DNA from: Coriobacteriia bacterium
GTDB taxonomy: Bacteria; Actinomycetota; Coriobacteriia; Coriobacteriales; UBA8131
Direction: 5' to 3'
DNA: 10,157 nucleotides
NCBI GenBank assembly: GCA_009779015.1
Contig: WRFC01000018.1
Span: 1-10,157, forward strand
Position 1 is the stretch's first letter. Each line of letters starts with the position of its first letter. Both the position numbers and the translations under genes were made by a program. Shown here piece by piece: positions 1-6,956 of the stretch. A model generated the notes under the pieces. The model was not told the DNA's origin. It did not search any database and saw only the letters and a list, made by a program, of their open reading frames with translations.

Positions 1-120
1 TGCTGGCGCATCGGCGAGGTCGTGCCAAGCCCCGACAAAGGCCGCCACGCAGGCCAACCGGGCCAGGTGCTTTACAGCGGCAAGTCAGACGACTGGATGT
101 TTGGGCCGGCCAAGCCATGA
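1..120 (+). CDS. purM: PurM, phosphoribosylformylglycinamidine cyclo-ligase (AIR synthetase), C-terminal end only
   Basis: Only the last 39 codons are present; the gene begins upstream of the window. The frame opens at base 1 and ends at TGA 118-120. The visible tail contains WRIGEVV followed by a short glycine/proline-rich turn and VLYSG, which fits the C-terminal edge of the PurM catalytic fold, where an aromatic-x-IGEV strand precedes the last strand. The strongest support is context: the stop overlaps the purN ATG by 4 nt (ATGA), and purM-purN is a classic operon pair. PurM uses ATP to close FGAM to aminoimidazole ribotide in the cytoplasmic purine pathway. About ten residues after the last predicted strand look like a loose tail. 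Too little of the protein is visible to check catalytic residues. Confidence 0.72.
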   Translation, partial: CWRIGEVVPSPDKGRHAGQPGQVLYSGKSDDWMFGPAKP

Positions 121-719
121 CCCGCTTGGCAGTCCTCATATCGGGCACCGGCACAAACCTTCAGGCGATCATCGATGCCTCGGCCTCGGGACAGTTGGAT
201 GCCGAGGTCGCACTGGTCATCTCGAGCCGCCCCGATGCGGCCGGCCTGCAAAGAGCGGCGGCCGCTGGCATCCAGACAGTCAGCCTCAGCCGTGCCGTCT
301 ACATCGAGCCTTGGGCGGCCGATCAGTTGATTGCCGAGCAGGTCAGCGCGGCCGGCTGTGATTACATCGCCCTGGCCGGCTACATGCGAAAAATCGGCCC
401 CGAGCTAGTCGAGGCCTTTCCACAGCGGGTTATAAACCTGCACCCCGCCTTATTGCCGGCCTTCAAGGGTGCCCAGGCAATCGCCGAGGCCTATGCCTAT
501 GGGGTCAAGGTGACGGGTGTGACGGTGCATTTTGTCGATGCCCAATACGATACCGGCCCAATCATCGCCCAGCGGGCCATTGCGGTCCCTGAAGGCCAGG
601 GCCTCGAGCAACTGACCGAGCGCATCCACGCCGTTGAACATCAACTCTACCCCGAGGTCTTACAGCTCTTATCCCAGGGTCGCGTCGAGGTCATCGGCAA
701 AAACGTCCACATCCACTAA
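117..719 (+). CDS. purN: PurN, phosphoribosylglycinamide formyltransferase (GAR transformylase)
   Basis: PurN transfers a formyl group from 10-formyl-tetrahydrofolate to GAR, giving FGAR in the third step of de novo purine synthesis. The 200-residue protein has the normal family length. Residues 5-20 hold the phosphate-binding start (AVLISGTGTNLQAIIDA), with the usual second Gly of the loop present as Thr. Residues 87-92 are LAGYMR, and the catalytic segment at 107-114 is NLHPALLP, giving Asn107 and His109. VTGVTVHFVD leads to the third catalytic residue, Asp145, in YDTGP. This triad corresponds to Asn106/His108/Asp144 of E. coli PurN. The ATG lies inside the purM stop region (ATGA overlap) with no clear Shine-Dalgarno, so translational coupling to purM is likely. 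The next gene is convergent, so the operon ends here. The family call is secure. Confidence 0.96.
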   Translation: MTRLAVLISGTGTNLQAIIDASASGQLDAEVALVISSRPDAAGLQRAAAAGIQTVSLSRAVYIEPWAADQLIAEQVSAAGCDYIALAGYMRKIGPELVEAFPQRVINLHPALLPAFKGAQAIAEAYAYGVKVTGVTVHFVDAQYDTGPIIAQRAIAVPEGQGLEQLTERIHAVEHQLYPEVLQLLSQGRVEVIGKNVHIH

Positions 720-760
720 GCGGGCTGCGCGGTACGGGCCGGTCGGGCTGCCACGGTTGA

Positions 761-1477
761 TCACGGCTCAGCGGTCACTGTAAAGCTGGCGATCTGCACC
801 TTGGTCTGGTTGTTAGAGAGGTTGATCCACTCTGGGGTGTCAGCGCTATCAAAAGTAAAGGTCAGTGTGCCGCTGGTCGACATGCAGGCGGTCGCCTGAT
901 GCGTGGTGCCAGCCGCATCAAAGCTGCACCAGACGGGCGACAGAAACTGGCTGCTGCTGTCTTGGGCAAGCTGGTCAAAACCGGTCCCGTAAATGATGAT
1001 GGCCGTCGAGCCGTCCGAAGCCACCGCGATCTGGTAGCCGGTGATGGTGTAAGAAAAGCCGTAGCTCGTAACAGCCAGCGGAAAGGTCGGCGGGGCGGTG
1101 GAGGAGAGGTTGGCCGACTCAGAGCCCGGGTTTGCGGCTGTGCCGGTGGTCGTGTTGCTGGCCGCGCTGTCAGCCGCCTGGCCAGAAGTGGCGTCCTCGG
1201 TAGCGGCCCCCGGAGTATCTGTCGCCGCAGGCTGAGAGCTGCTGTCGCCAGCGGCTGGGGCTGCAGCCGCGTTATCGGTGCTGGTGCCGTTTGCGCTGCT
1301 ATTCTCGCCATTGGTATTGTTGGTGGTGTCGGCCGTGCCATTGATATCGCTTTGCGCCGAAGTGTCGGTGGTGGCCGGGGCTGTATTGATCAGGGTGCCG
1401 CATCCGGCCATTGAGGCCAGTGTGAGGGCGGCGATGCTTGCTCCTGCGATAAGCCTTGCGATTCTTTGCTTTGTCAT
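761..1477 (-). CDS. Secreted lipoprotein of unknown function with a Thr/Ala/Ser/Asn-rich linker
   Basis: A 238-residue protein with a clear lipoprotein signal: basic N-terminus (KQRIAR), hydrophobic stretch 9-22, and lipobox MAGC with the lipidated cysteine at 26. Residues about 30-130 are low-complexity Thr/Ala/Ser/Asn/Gly/Asp with almost no hydrophobic residues, so a disordered, possibly glycosylated, wall-spanning linker is inferred. Residues about 130-238 form a compact Thr/Ser-rich domain with alternating hydrophobic residues suggesting beta strands. Its two cysteines, Cys184 and Cys198, could form a disulfide outside the cell. I recognise no enzyme motif or named domain. The ATG is preceded by a GGCAGGCAGGCAG run rather than a good AGGAGG, so initiation may be weak or structure-dependent (see the 1504-1564 hairpin). 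It is convergent with purN, 41 nt apart. A substrate-binding or envelope role is possible but undemonstrated. Confidence 0.85.
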   Translation of the reverse strand: MTKQRIARLIAGASIAALTLASMAGCGTLINTAPATTDTSAQSDINGTADTTNNTNGENSSANGTSTDNAAAAPAAGDSSSQPAATDTPGAATEDATSGQAADSAASNTTTGTAANPGSESANLSSTAPPTFPLAVTSYGFSYTITGYQIAVASDGSTAIIIYGTGFDQLAQDSSSQFLSPVWCSFDAAGTTHQATACMSTSGTLTFTFDSADTPEWINLSNNQTKVQIASFTVTAEP

Positions 1478-1765
1478 CCGAACTGCCTGCCTGCCTGTTT
1501 GATGCCCGTTTTCTGACTCGCGCCAGCCGGTCTTGGCTAGACGGGCAGGCTTGTGAAAACGGGCCAGATATACAACCTGATAAGTTTAAGCCACCGTCTG
1601 GCAGGCGACAAGCGGCGACCAGCCTTGGCCAGCAGCCGCCAACCCACGGCTGGGGGTCGGCCGCGCAGCCAGCGGGCGGCGCCACAAACTGGCTGCATAA
1701 GCTAGAATACAAACAGCCTGCGCGTTACAATAGGAGTCTGATTCAAGCCCTCGAAAGGAAACCGC
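1478..1765. other. Divergent intergenic region between the lipoprotein gene and ychF
   Basis: This 288-nt gap must hold the start signals of both the minus-strand lipoprotein gene and the ychF-prfA-prmC cluster. On the + strand TAGAAT (1703-1708) and TACAAT (1726-1731) resemble -10 boxes, but neither has a convincing -35 partner about 17 nt upstream. An AAAGGA Shine-Dalgarno lies at 1754-1759, 6 nt before the ychF GTG. On the - strand TGTATATC near 1565-1575 is only a weak -10 candidate. The gap also carries a 15-nt CTGC-period tract (1483-1497), the long hairpin described separately, and a smaller CAGCCG/CGGCTG hairpin (1633-1638 with 1647-1652). No tRNA or small gene was seen. Confidence 0.5.
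1504..1564 (-). repeat. 10-bp perfect inverted repeat (hairpin) in the lipoprotein leader
   Basis: GCCCGTTTTC at 1504-1513 is matched by its exact reverse complement GAAAACGGGC at 1555-1564, separated by 41 nt. The loop itself contains GCCA/TGGC, and a second ACGGGC at 1541-1546 could pair with the same left arm. GGCAGGC at 1544-1550 could instead pair with the CTGC-period tract just ahead of the lipoprotein start. In the minus-strand transcript the structure lies 27 nt before the lipoprotein ATG, so mutually exclusive folds close to the initiation site are possible. A protein-binding site or a leader structure are both open. Confidence 0.5.
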
Positions 1766-2830
1766 GTGCCTCTTTCAATCGGTATCGTTGGCTTGCCGAA
1801 TGTTGGCAAGTCGACGCTTTTTACTGCGCTCACGCATAAAGGGGGCCTGGCGGCCAACTACCCGTTTGCCACGATCGAGCCTAATGTCGGCGTGGTGCCG
1901 GTGCCTGATGCGCGTCTGGGGCAGCTGGCGGCGATTGTTCATCCGGGGCGCATCGTGCCCGCGACCGTCGAGTTCGTAGACATTGCCGGGCTGGTCAAGG
2001 GCGCCAGTGAGGGAGAAGGGCTGGGCAACCAGTTTTTGGCCAACATCCGCGAGACCGACGCCATCGTCGAGGTCCTGCGCTATTTTACGGACAGCGAGGT
2101 GGTGCATGTCGAAGGCAGCGCGGACCCGCTGCGGGACAGCGAGACCGTTGCCACCGAGCTGATCTTGGCCGACCTGGGCACTCTAGAGCGCGCGCTGCCG
2201 CGACTGGCCAAAGAGGCCAAGCGCGGCAAGAGCGAGGCGGCCAAGCTGGCCGTGGCCGAGCGCCTGCAGCTTTGGCTGAACGACGGCGGCACGGCCAGGG
2301 ATTTTGCGGCTGACCCCGAAGAGCGGGCGCTGCTTTACGACCTGCACCTGTTGACCGCCAAGCCGCTGCTCTATGTAGCTAATGTCGATGAGGATAAGGC
2401 CGGGTTGGAGCTTGAGCCGGTCAACGGGGTCACTCCCGTGCCCATCAGCGCCGAGGTCGAGAGCGAGATTGCCGAGATGGACCCGGCCGAGGCCGAGGAG
2501 TACCTGGCCCTGCTGGGCATTGAGCAGTCGGGGCTAGAGCGCTTGGCCCAGGCCGCCTATAGCCTGCTGGGCCTGCAAAGCTTTTTTACGGCCGGCGAGA
2601 TGGAGGTCAAGGCCTGGACGGTCCCGGTCGGGGCAAAGGCCCCGCAGGCCGCTGGGGTCATCCACACCGACTTTGAGCGCGGCTTTATCAAAGCTGAGAC
2701 AGCCAGCTTTGCCGACTATATCGAGTACGGCGGCGAGGCCGGGCTGCGGGCGGCCGGCAAGCTGCGCCAAGAGGGCCGCGACTATGTTGTCCAAGACGGC
2801 GACGTCATGCACTTTAAGTTCAATGTTTAA
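1766..2830 (+). CDS. ychF: YchF/OLA1 redox-regulated ATPase (Obg-family P-loop protein)
   Basis: A cytoplasmic Obg-family P-loop ATPase that associates with ribosomes. In known members it prefers ATP over GTP and is linked to translation and stress responses. The 354-residue length is close to the E. coli protein. G1 P-loop GLPNVGKST is at 9-17, the G2 region around NYPFATIEPN at 31-40, and G3 DIAG at 72-75. At the G4 position the protein has NVDE (206-209) instead of NKxD, the family's hallmark of relaxed guanine specificity. A helical coiled-coil-like segment fills about 100-200, and a C-terminal TGS domain covers about 275-354, ending in DVMHFKFNV. The start is GTG, chosen because AAAGGA lies 6 nt upstream and the P-loop follows at the usual distance. 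prfA follows after 15 nt, placing the gene in a translation cluster. Confidence 0.96.
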   Translation: MPLSIGIVGLPNVGKSTLFTALTHKGGLAANYPFATIEPNVGVVPVPDARLGQLAAIVHPGRIVPATVEFVDIAGLVKGASEGEGLGNQFLANIRETDAIVEVLRYFTDSEVVHVEGSADPLRDSETVATELILADLGTLERALPRLAKEAKRGKSEAAKLAVAERLQLWLNDGGTARDFAADPEERALLYDLHLLTAKPLLYVANVDEDKAGLELEPVNGVTPVPISAEVESEIAEMDPAEAEEYLALLGIEQSGLERLAQAAYSLLGLQSFFTAGEMEVKAWTVPVGAKAPQAAGVIHTDFERGFIKAETASFADYIEYGGEAGLRAAGKLRQEGRDYVVQDGDVMHFKFNV

Positions 2831-2845
2831 AGGCTGGTAAAGAGT

Positions 2846-3940
2846 TTGGCAGAGACAGAATTATACGAAAAACTAAAGGCGATCGTCGATGGCTACCATG
2901 AACTTGAGCTGAGGTTGGCCGACCCAGAAGTGATTGCCAACCAAAAGGAGTACACACGGCTGGCCAAAGAGCATTCGGCGCAGGCCGAGATGGAGCGCAT
3001 GGCCGCGTCGTACGTCAGTGCGAGCGACGATCTCTTATCCGCAGAAGAGCTCTTCAGGGCTGAAAGCGACCCCGAGATGAGGGAGTTTGCCGAGGCCGAG
3101 ATCGACGAGCTGAACGCGCGCCTGCGGCAGCTCGAAGAAGACATCAAGCTGATGTTAGTGCCCGGCGACCCCAATGACGACAAGAACATCATCGTCGAGA
3201 TCAGGTCGGGCGCCGGGGGTGACGAGGCGGCCATCTTTGCCGGCGACCTCTACAAGATGTACCTCCATTTTGCCGACGAGAAGGGCTGGGAGGTCGAGCC
3301 GCTGGACTCTAACTCGTCCGATGCCGGCGGCTTTTCGCGCATCGAGTTCAAGGTCACCGGCGACAAGGTCTACTCGGTCATGAAGTTCGAGAGCGGCGTG
3401 CACCGCGTGCAACGCGTGCCCAAGACCGAGAGCGCCGGGCGCGTGCATACCTCGACCGCCACCGTGGCCGTGCTGCCCGAGGCCGACGAGGTGGAGGTCG
3501 AGATCAACCCCAGCGACCTGCGTGTCGATGTCTTTCGGGCGGGCGGCCCAGGCGGCCAGAGCGTGAACACGACCGACTCGGCCGTGCGCATCACCCATCT
3601 GCCCTCGGGCCTGGTCGTGCAATCGCAGGACCAAAAGTCGCAACTCCAGAACAAAGAGGCCGCCATGCAGGTCCTGCGCGCGCGCCTCTACGACCAGATG
3701 CTGGCCGAGCAGATGAGCGAGCTGGGCGACCAGCGCCGCTCGCAGATCGGCACCGGTGACCGCAGCGAGAAGATCCGCACCTACAACAGCCAGCAAGACC
3801 GCGTCACCGACCACCGTATCGGCTACAACGGCTCGTATAACGGGGTGCTTTTTGGGACAGGCGGCTCTGGCCTTGAAGAGCTGACCACGGCCCTGATCGA
3901 GGCCGACCGCGCCAAACGCCTAGAGCAGTCGGTTTCGTGA
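2846..3940 (+). CDS. prfA: Peptide chain release factor 1 (RF1)
   Basis: RF1 reads UAA and UAG in the ribosomal A site and triggers hydrolysis of peptidyl-tRNA. The 364-residue protein has the standard layout: N-terminal helical domain (about 1-105), the core segment SGAGGDEAAIF at 121-131, the codon-recognition tripeptide PKT at 192-194 (PxT type, which separates RF1 from the SPF of RF2), and the catalytic loop with GGQ at 236-238 followed by SVNTTDSAVRITH. The loop is GGPGGQ. The start is taken as TTG because it gives the expected N-terminus (ETELYEKLKAIVDGYHELE) and no better start fits. The Shine-Dalgarno is weak: AAAGAG lies almost on the start and AGG about 12 nt upstream. The gene lies 15 nt after ychF and overlaps prmC by 4 nt. 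Confidence 0.97.
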   Translation: MAETELYEKLKAIVDGYHELELRLADPEVIANQKEYTRLAKEHSAQAEMERMAASYVSASDDLLSAEELFRAESDPEMREFAEAEIDELNARLRQLEEDIKLMLVPGDPNDDKNIIVEIRSGAGGDEAAIFAGDLYKMYLHFADEKGWEVEPLDSNSSDAGGFSRIEFKVTGDKVYSVMKFESGVHRVQRVPKTESAGRVHTSTATVAVLPEADEVEVEINPSDLRVDVFRAGGPGGQSVNTTDSAVRITHLPSGLVVQSQDQKSQLQNKEAAMQVLRARLYDQMLAEQMSELGDQRRSQIGTGDRSEKIRTYNSQQDRVTDHRIGYNGSYNGVLFGTGGSGLEELTTALIEADRAKRLEQSVS

Positions 3941-4953
3941 GCGCTGACCCAGCCTGGACAATCCAACGTTGTTTAGAGTGGACGCAAGAATATTTGGAGA
4001 AGTACGCGGACGTTAACCCGCGCCTTTCGGCGCAATGGCTGTTGGCCGCTGCGACCGGGCTCTCGCGCCTCGAGCTCTACCTTCAATACGAGCAGCCGCT
4101 AAGCAATGACGAGCGCGCTTGGCTGCGCCAGGCCATCAAGCGCCGGGTCGGCGGCGAGCCCTTGCAGTACATCACCGGGCAGGCGATGTTCTACCACATC
4201 GAGTTGCATGTGCGGTCGGGTGTCTTGATCCCCCGGCCCGAGACCGAGACGCTGGTCGCGCTGGTCATCGAGGCCGTCGGCCAGCCCGCCAGCCAGCCCG
4301 CCGGGGAGCCAATGAGCGAGCCCGCCGGGCAACCCGCGAGCCCGCCCGCCAGCGAGCCTGCCAGCGATCCCGCCCGCCCGCCCGCCGGGCAACCCGCGAG
4401 CCCGCCCGTCGACCAACCCGCCCGCCCGCCCCGCCGCATCCTCGATATCGGCACCGGCAGCGGGGCAATCGCCCTGGCACTGCTCTGGGAGCTGGACGAG
4501 CTCAACGTCGTGGCCACCGATATCAGCCCTTTGGCCTTGGCCGTGGCGCAAGAGAACGCCGAGGCTCTAGGCTTTAGCGACAGCCAAATCAGCTTCATCC
4601 AAGACGACCTGGCCACCTCGCTGCTTAGCGACCCCAGCAGCCTGGGCAGCTTTGACGTGGTCGTCTCTAACCCGCCCTATATACCTAGTATTGAGATGGC
4701 AAGCCTGCCCCGTGAGGTCGGCGGCTTTGAGCCGCCTGAAGCGTTGGACGGCGGTGCGGACGGGCTGCAGGTCTTTGAGCGGCTGCTAGTTCAGGCGCCT
4801 GAGCTTCTGAGGACGGGTGGCCTGCTGGCCGTCGAGCTCTACGAGACTAAGCTCGATGAAGCTAGAAAGCTAGCCCAACAGGCCGGGCTCACTGACATCT
4901 GCGTGCACAACGACCTCACCGGCCGCCCCCGCTTTCTGACCGCCCGCAGATAA
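3937..4953 (+). CDS. prmC: PrmC, release factor N5-glutamine methyltransferase, with a Pro/Ala-rich insert
   Basis: PrmC (HemK) uses S-adenosylmethionine to methylate the Gln side chain of the GGQ motif in RF1 and RF2. The substrate RF1 is encoded immediately upstream, and the GTG start overlaps the prfA stop (GTGA), so translation is probably coupled. Residues 1-85 form the helical N-terminal domain. LIPRPETETL (98-107) is the conserved hairpin segment. The SAM-binding loop ILDIGTGSGAIALAL is at 168-182, and the catalytic NPPY at 245-248 binds the glutamine amide. RPRFLTARR at the C-terminus is normal. At 338 residues the protein is about 60 longer than E. coli PrmC; the excess is mostly residues 116-165, a Pro/Ala/Gln/Ser-rich stretch placed exactly between the N-terminal module and the first strand of the methyltransferase fold. 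Since all catalytic motifs are intact, the enzyme is probably functional. Confidence 0.95.
   Translation: MSADPAWTIQRCLEWTQEYLEKYADVNPRLSAQWLLAAATGLSRLELYLQYEQPLSNDERAWLRQAIKRRVGGEPLQYITGQAMFYHIELHVRSGVLIPRPETETLVALVIEAVGQPASQPAGEPMSEPAGQPASPPASEPASDPARPPAGQPASPPVDQPARPPRRILDIGTGSGAIALALLWELDELNVVATDISPLALAVAQENAEALGFSDSQISFIQDDLATSLLSDPSSLGSFDVVVSNPPYIPSIEMASLPREVGGFEPPEALDGGADGLQVFERLLVQAPELLRTGGLLAVELYETKLDEARKLAQQAGLTDICVHNDLTGRPRFLTARR
4282..4431 (+). repeat. Repetitive DNA encoding the Pro/Ala-rich insert of PrmC
   Basis: The insert is built from degenerate copies of a short CCCGCC-rich unit giving QPAS, EPAS or PPAG-type tetrapeptides with proline about every four residues. A perfect 28-nt direct repeat occurs at 4321-4348 and 4381-4408, a 60-nt period that keeps the frame and encodes PAGQPASPP twice. 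The pattern points to in-frame repeat expansion by slippage or unequal recombination. The copy number may therefore vary between strains. The encoded stretch has no hydrophobic core and should be disordered. Confidence 0.85.
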
Positions 4954-5001
4954 AAACAAAGACCGGCCAGTGACCGGCCAACGGCCGACCAGAGACCGGT
5001 C
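4951..5001 (-). terminator. Candidate intrinsic terminator for cobT-cobS
   Basis: Read on the minus strand, GACCGG (5001-4996) can pair with CCGGTC (4966-4961). A tighter alternative pairs two GGCC blocks within TTGGCCGGTCACTGGCCGG. Either stem is followed directly by TTTGTTTTTA (4960-4951). Stem followed by a T-run is the form of a rho-independent terminator, and the position, downstream of cobS and converging on prmC, is suitable. The stems are short or rely on wobble pairs, so confidence is moderate. Confidence 0.4.
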
Positions 5002-5063
5002 AAGAACCAACTAGAAACCAACCCCCCCCCAAACCAAAAAACCAACCCCTCAAACCAAACCCC
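4954..5063. repeat. Degenerate 11-nt-period C/A-rich tract between convergent prmC and cobS
   Basis: From 4961 to 5026 the sequence falls into six 11-nt units: two nearly identical ones beginning GACCGGCCA (4961, 4972), a shuffled GGCCGACCAGA (4983), GACCGGTCAAG (4994), then AACCAACTAGA (5005) and AACCAACCCCC (5016). After a run of nine C (5022-5030) come AAACC and CCCC motifs up to the cobS stop. On the minus strand this is GGGG, GGGG and nine G separated by 10 and 15 nt, so a G-quadruplex in the cobTS 3' transcript is conceivable. No coding sequence is evident. Confidence 0.6.
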
Positions 5064-5903
5064 TCAGCAGACCGGGCAGCTCCCGCTCAGCCCGGTCAGC
5101 CCCAAGATCAAGGCCAAACAAACGACTTCGATGATCTGCTGGGCAGCGCCCAAGCAATCGCCCGTGTAACCGCCCAGGCGATGCTTGAACCAAGCCCCCA
5201 GAAAAAGGCGCAACAACAGTGCGACCGGCACACATAAAAACCACCAGGGGCGCTGCCAAAGCAAGGGGATAAACGGCAACAGCCAGGCAAAACTGACAAT
5301 CAGCCCGCCAGCCGAGATCTTGTGCCCGATCGACCGCACTTTACTCGATGCATCTAAGCGGGCGTAGCTATCAAAAAAGATGATGGTCACAATGCTAGAG
5401 CGGCTGAGCACATGGATAAACACTAGGCCGACCAGCCCATACCACGGCTCTACGCCCACCAGGTAGGTCAAGACCGCGATCTTCAAGGCAAAAAGCAGAA
5501 TCAGGCCAATCACCGCAAACGACCCGAGCCGCGAGTCTTTCATGATCTCGAGCGTGCGCTCGCGGCTGCTGCCGCCGCCAAACCCGTCACAGACGTCACC
5601 AAAGCCGTCTTCGTGAAAGGCCCCCGTAATCAGGACGCCGACGGCCAGGCCAATGACCACGGCCACGGCCACCGGCAGCACCTGATAGGCTAGGCCGATG
5701 ACCAGCGCCACAAGGGCGCCGACAATCCAGCCGATGGCCGGAAAATAACGCGTCGAGCGGTTCACCTGCTCGTCCGAATACCCGACCCAGCGCGGACAAG
5801 GGATGCGCGTATAAAACATCACGGCCGTCAGCAGCAAACGGACCTCATAGACCAAACGGTTGTCTTTTTTCTCATCCACGTTGCCGTCCAAATCCTTGTC
5901 CAC
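5064..5903 (-). CDS. cobS: CobS, adenosylcobinamide-GDP ribazoletransferase (cobalamin synthase)
   Basis: CobS is an integral membrane enzyme that joins adenosylcobinamide-GDP to alpha-ribazole (or its 5'-phosphate), the last bond-forming step of the cobalamin nucleotide loop. Family motifs in order are FYTRIPCP (30-37), RYFPAIGWIVG (52-62), the acidic metal-binding signature FHEDGFGDVCDGFGGG (96-111) with its Asp/Glu cluster, RERTLEIMKDSRLGSFA (114-130), and C-terminal GGYTGDCLGAAQQ (244-256). About seven hydrophobic segments cover 57-95, 128-170, 200-235 and 255-272. The GTG start at 5903 lies 6 nt after the cobT stop, indicating one operon. The first 15 residues form a charged hydrophilic extension (279 aa against roughly 250 in typical members), so a later start, such as the GTG at codon 9, is possible. 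Confidence 0.94.
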   Translation of the reverse strand: MDKDLDGNVDEKKDNRLVYEVRLLLTAVMFYTRIPCPRWVGYSDEQVNRSTRYFPAIGWIVGALVALVIGLAYQVLPVAVAVVIGLAVGVLITGAFHEDGFGDVCDGFGGGSSRERTLEIMKDSRLGSFAVIGLILLFALKIAVLTYLVGVEPWYGLVGLVFIHVLSRSSIVTIIFFDSYARLDASSKVRSIGHKISAGGLIVSFAWLLPFIPLLWQRPWWFLCVPVALLLRLFLGAWFKHRLGGYTGDCLGAAQQIIEVVCLALILGLTGLSGSCPVC

Positions 5904-5909
5904 GTCCCG

Positions 5910-6956
5910 TCACTCGGCGGCGGCCTCGGGGTCGCCCGTGCTCACACCGGCGTCGTCAAAGCTGGCCATGTCCGTCAAAAAAGCCAGGGCGCTACAGATA
6001 ATGGGATAAGCGACGGCGCAGCCCGAGCCTTCTCCCAAACGCATTTTTAAGTGCAGCAGGGGCTGGCCACCCAGGTAGGCGAGCAGGCGGGCGTGCCCGG
6101 GCTCGCCCGACTCGTGGCAGTAGATGGCGTTGTTTACGATCTCGGGCTCGATGCTCTGGGCGACCAAGAAGGCCGCGCTGGCCACAAAGCCGTCGATCAT
6201 CAAAATGCGGCCGGTCTCATAGGCGCGCAGCATCGCCCCGGTCATCTGGGCGATCTCAAAGCCGCCGAACATGCGCAGGGCCTCGCTGCCGTTGGCCGGC
6301 TGGGCGTGGGCGGCCTGGGCGTCGGTTAAAATCTCGATCTTCTTGGCCAGGCCTTCGCCGACCAGCCCGGTGCCCGGGCCAGCGCAGTCGGCCATCGGCA
6401 GGCCAGTGAGCGCGCTCATCAGCAGGCTGGCCGAGCTCGTGTTGCCGATGCCCAGCTCGCCAAAGCCGATGATCGTGCAGTCGGCGGCCACGTTCTCGTC
6501 CACCACGGCGGCGCCGGCCTCAAGGCAGGCCTTGACGGCGCCGGCCGACATTGCGTCGTCGGCCAGGCAGTTGCCCGTGCCCGGCCCCATCCAATGGTCG
6601 ATCATGCCTTCGGGGTGCTCGTCCGGCCAATCGATGCCCGCATCAACAAAGACCACCGCGATGCCGTTCTGCTTGCAAAAGGCGTTGATGCCTGCGCCGC
6701 CGGCCAAGATGTTCCAGGCCATCTGGGCCGAGACCTCGCGCGGGTAGGCGCTGATGGCCTCGTTGGCCAGGCCATGGTCGGCTGCAAAGACGACGATCGT
6801 CGGCGCCACCAGCTGAGGCGTCAAAGTCTTCTGAACCCGGCAAAGCTGGGCAGCCAATGTCTCAAGCTCGCCCAAGGCGCCGCGGGGTTTGGTCTTGTTG
6901 TCGATCTTATCCTGGATTTCTTGTTCTAATTGCGATGGTGTGACATCCGCACTCAT
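5910..6956 (-). CDS. cobT: CobT, nicotinate-nucleotide--dimethylbenzimidazole phosphoribosyltransferase
   Basis: CobT transfers the phosphoribosyl group of nicotinate mononucleotide to 5,6-dimethylbenzimidazole or another lower-ligand base, making alpha-ribazole 5'-phosphate for CobS. The 348-residue length is close to the Salmonella enzyme (356). Motifs include DNKTKPRGALGELE (19-32), FAADHGL (57-63), SAYPREVS (69-76), the glycine-rich FGELGIGNTSSAS (165-177), and RLGEGSGCAVAYPI (306-319), where Glu309 corresponds to the catalytic glutamate (Glu317 in Salmonella). The start is ATG, with GGAGGAG ending 2 nt upstream. It is first in a two-gene operon with cobS. No cobU or cobC-like gene is in the window, so GDP activation of cobinamide must be encoded elsewhere. 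The gene is divergent from a WYL-type regulator, which could control it. Confidence 0.96.
   Translation of the reverse strand: MSADVTPSQLEQEIQDKIDNKTKPRGALGELETLAAQLCRVQKTLTPQLVAPTIVVFAADHGLANEAISAYPREVSAQMAWNILAGGAGINAFCKQNGIAVVFVDAGIDWPDEHPEGMIDHWMGPGTGNCLADDAMSAGAVKACLEAGAAVVDENVAADCTIIGFGELGIGNTSSASLLMSALTGLPMADCAGPGTGLVGEGLAKKIEILTDAQAAHAQPANGSEALRMFGGFEIAQMTGAMLRAYETGRILMIDGFVASAAFLVAQSIEPEIVNNAIYCHESGEPGHARLLAYLGGQPLLHLKMRLGEGSGCAVAYPIICSALAFLTDMASFDDAGVSTGDPEAAAE

Noticed and set aside
899..1414. 171-codon open frame antisense to the lipoprotein
   Set aside because: Arg/Gly-rich composition typical of a shadow frame; the minus-strand frame has a coherent signal peptide and lipobox.
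3155..3814. 219-codon open frame antisense to prfA
   Set aside because: It mirrors the highly conserved prfA frame in GC-rich DNA, has His/Gly/Val-heavy composition and no ribosome binding site.
4282..4431. CRISPR-like array in the repeated segment
   Set aside because: Repeats are contiguous, in frame and inside a conserved gene, without unique spacers.
4099..4551. Gly/Arg-rich open frames antisense to prmC
   Set aside because: They are shadows of the CCCGCC repeat and of conserved methyltransferase motifs on the + strand.
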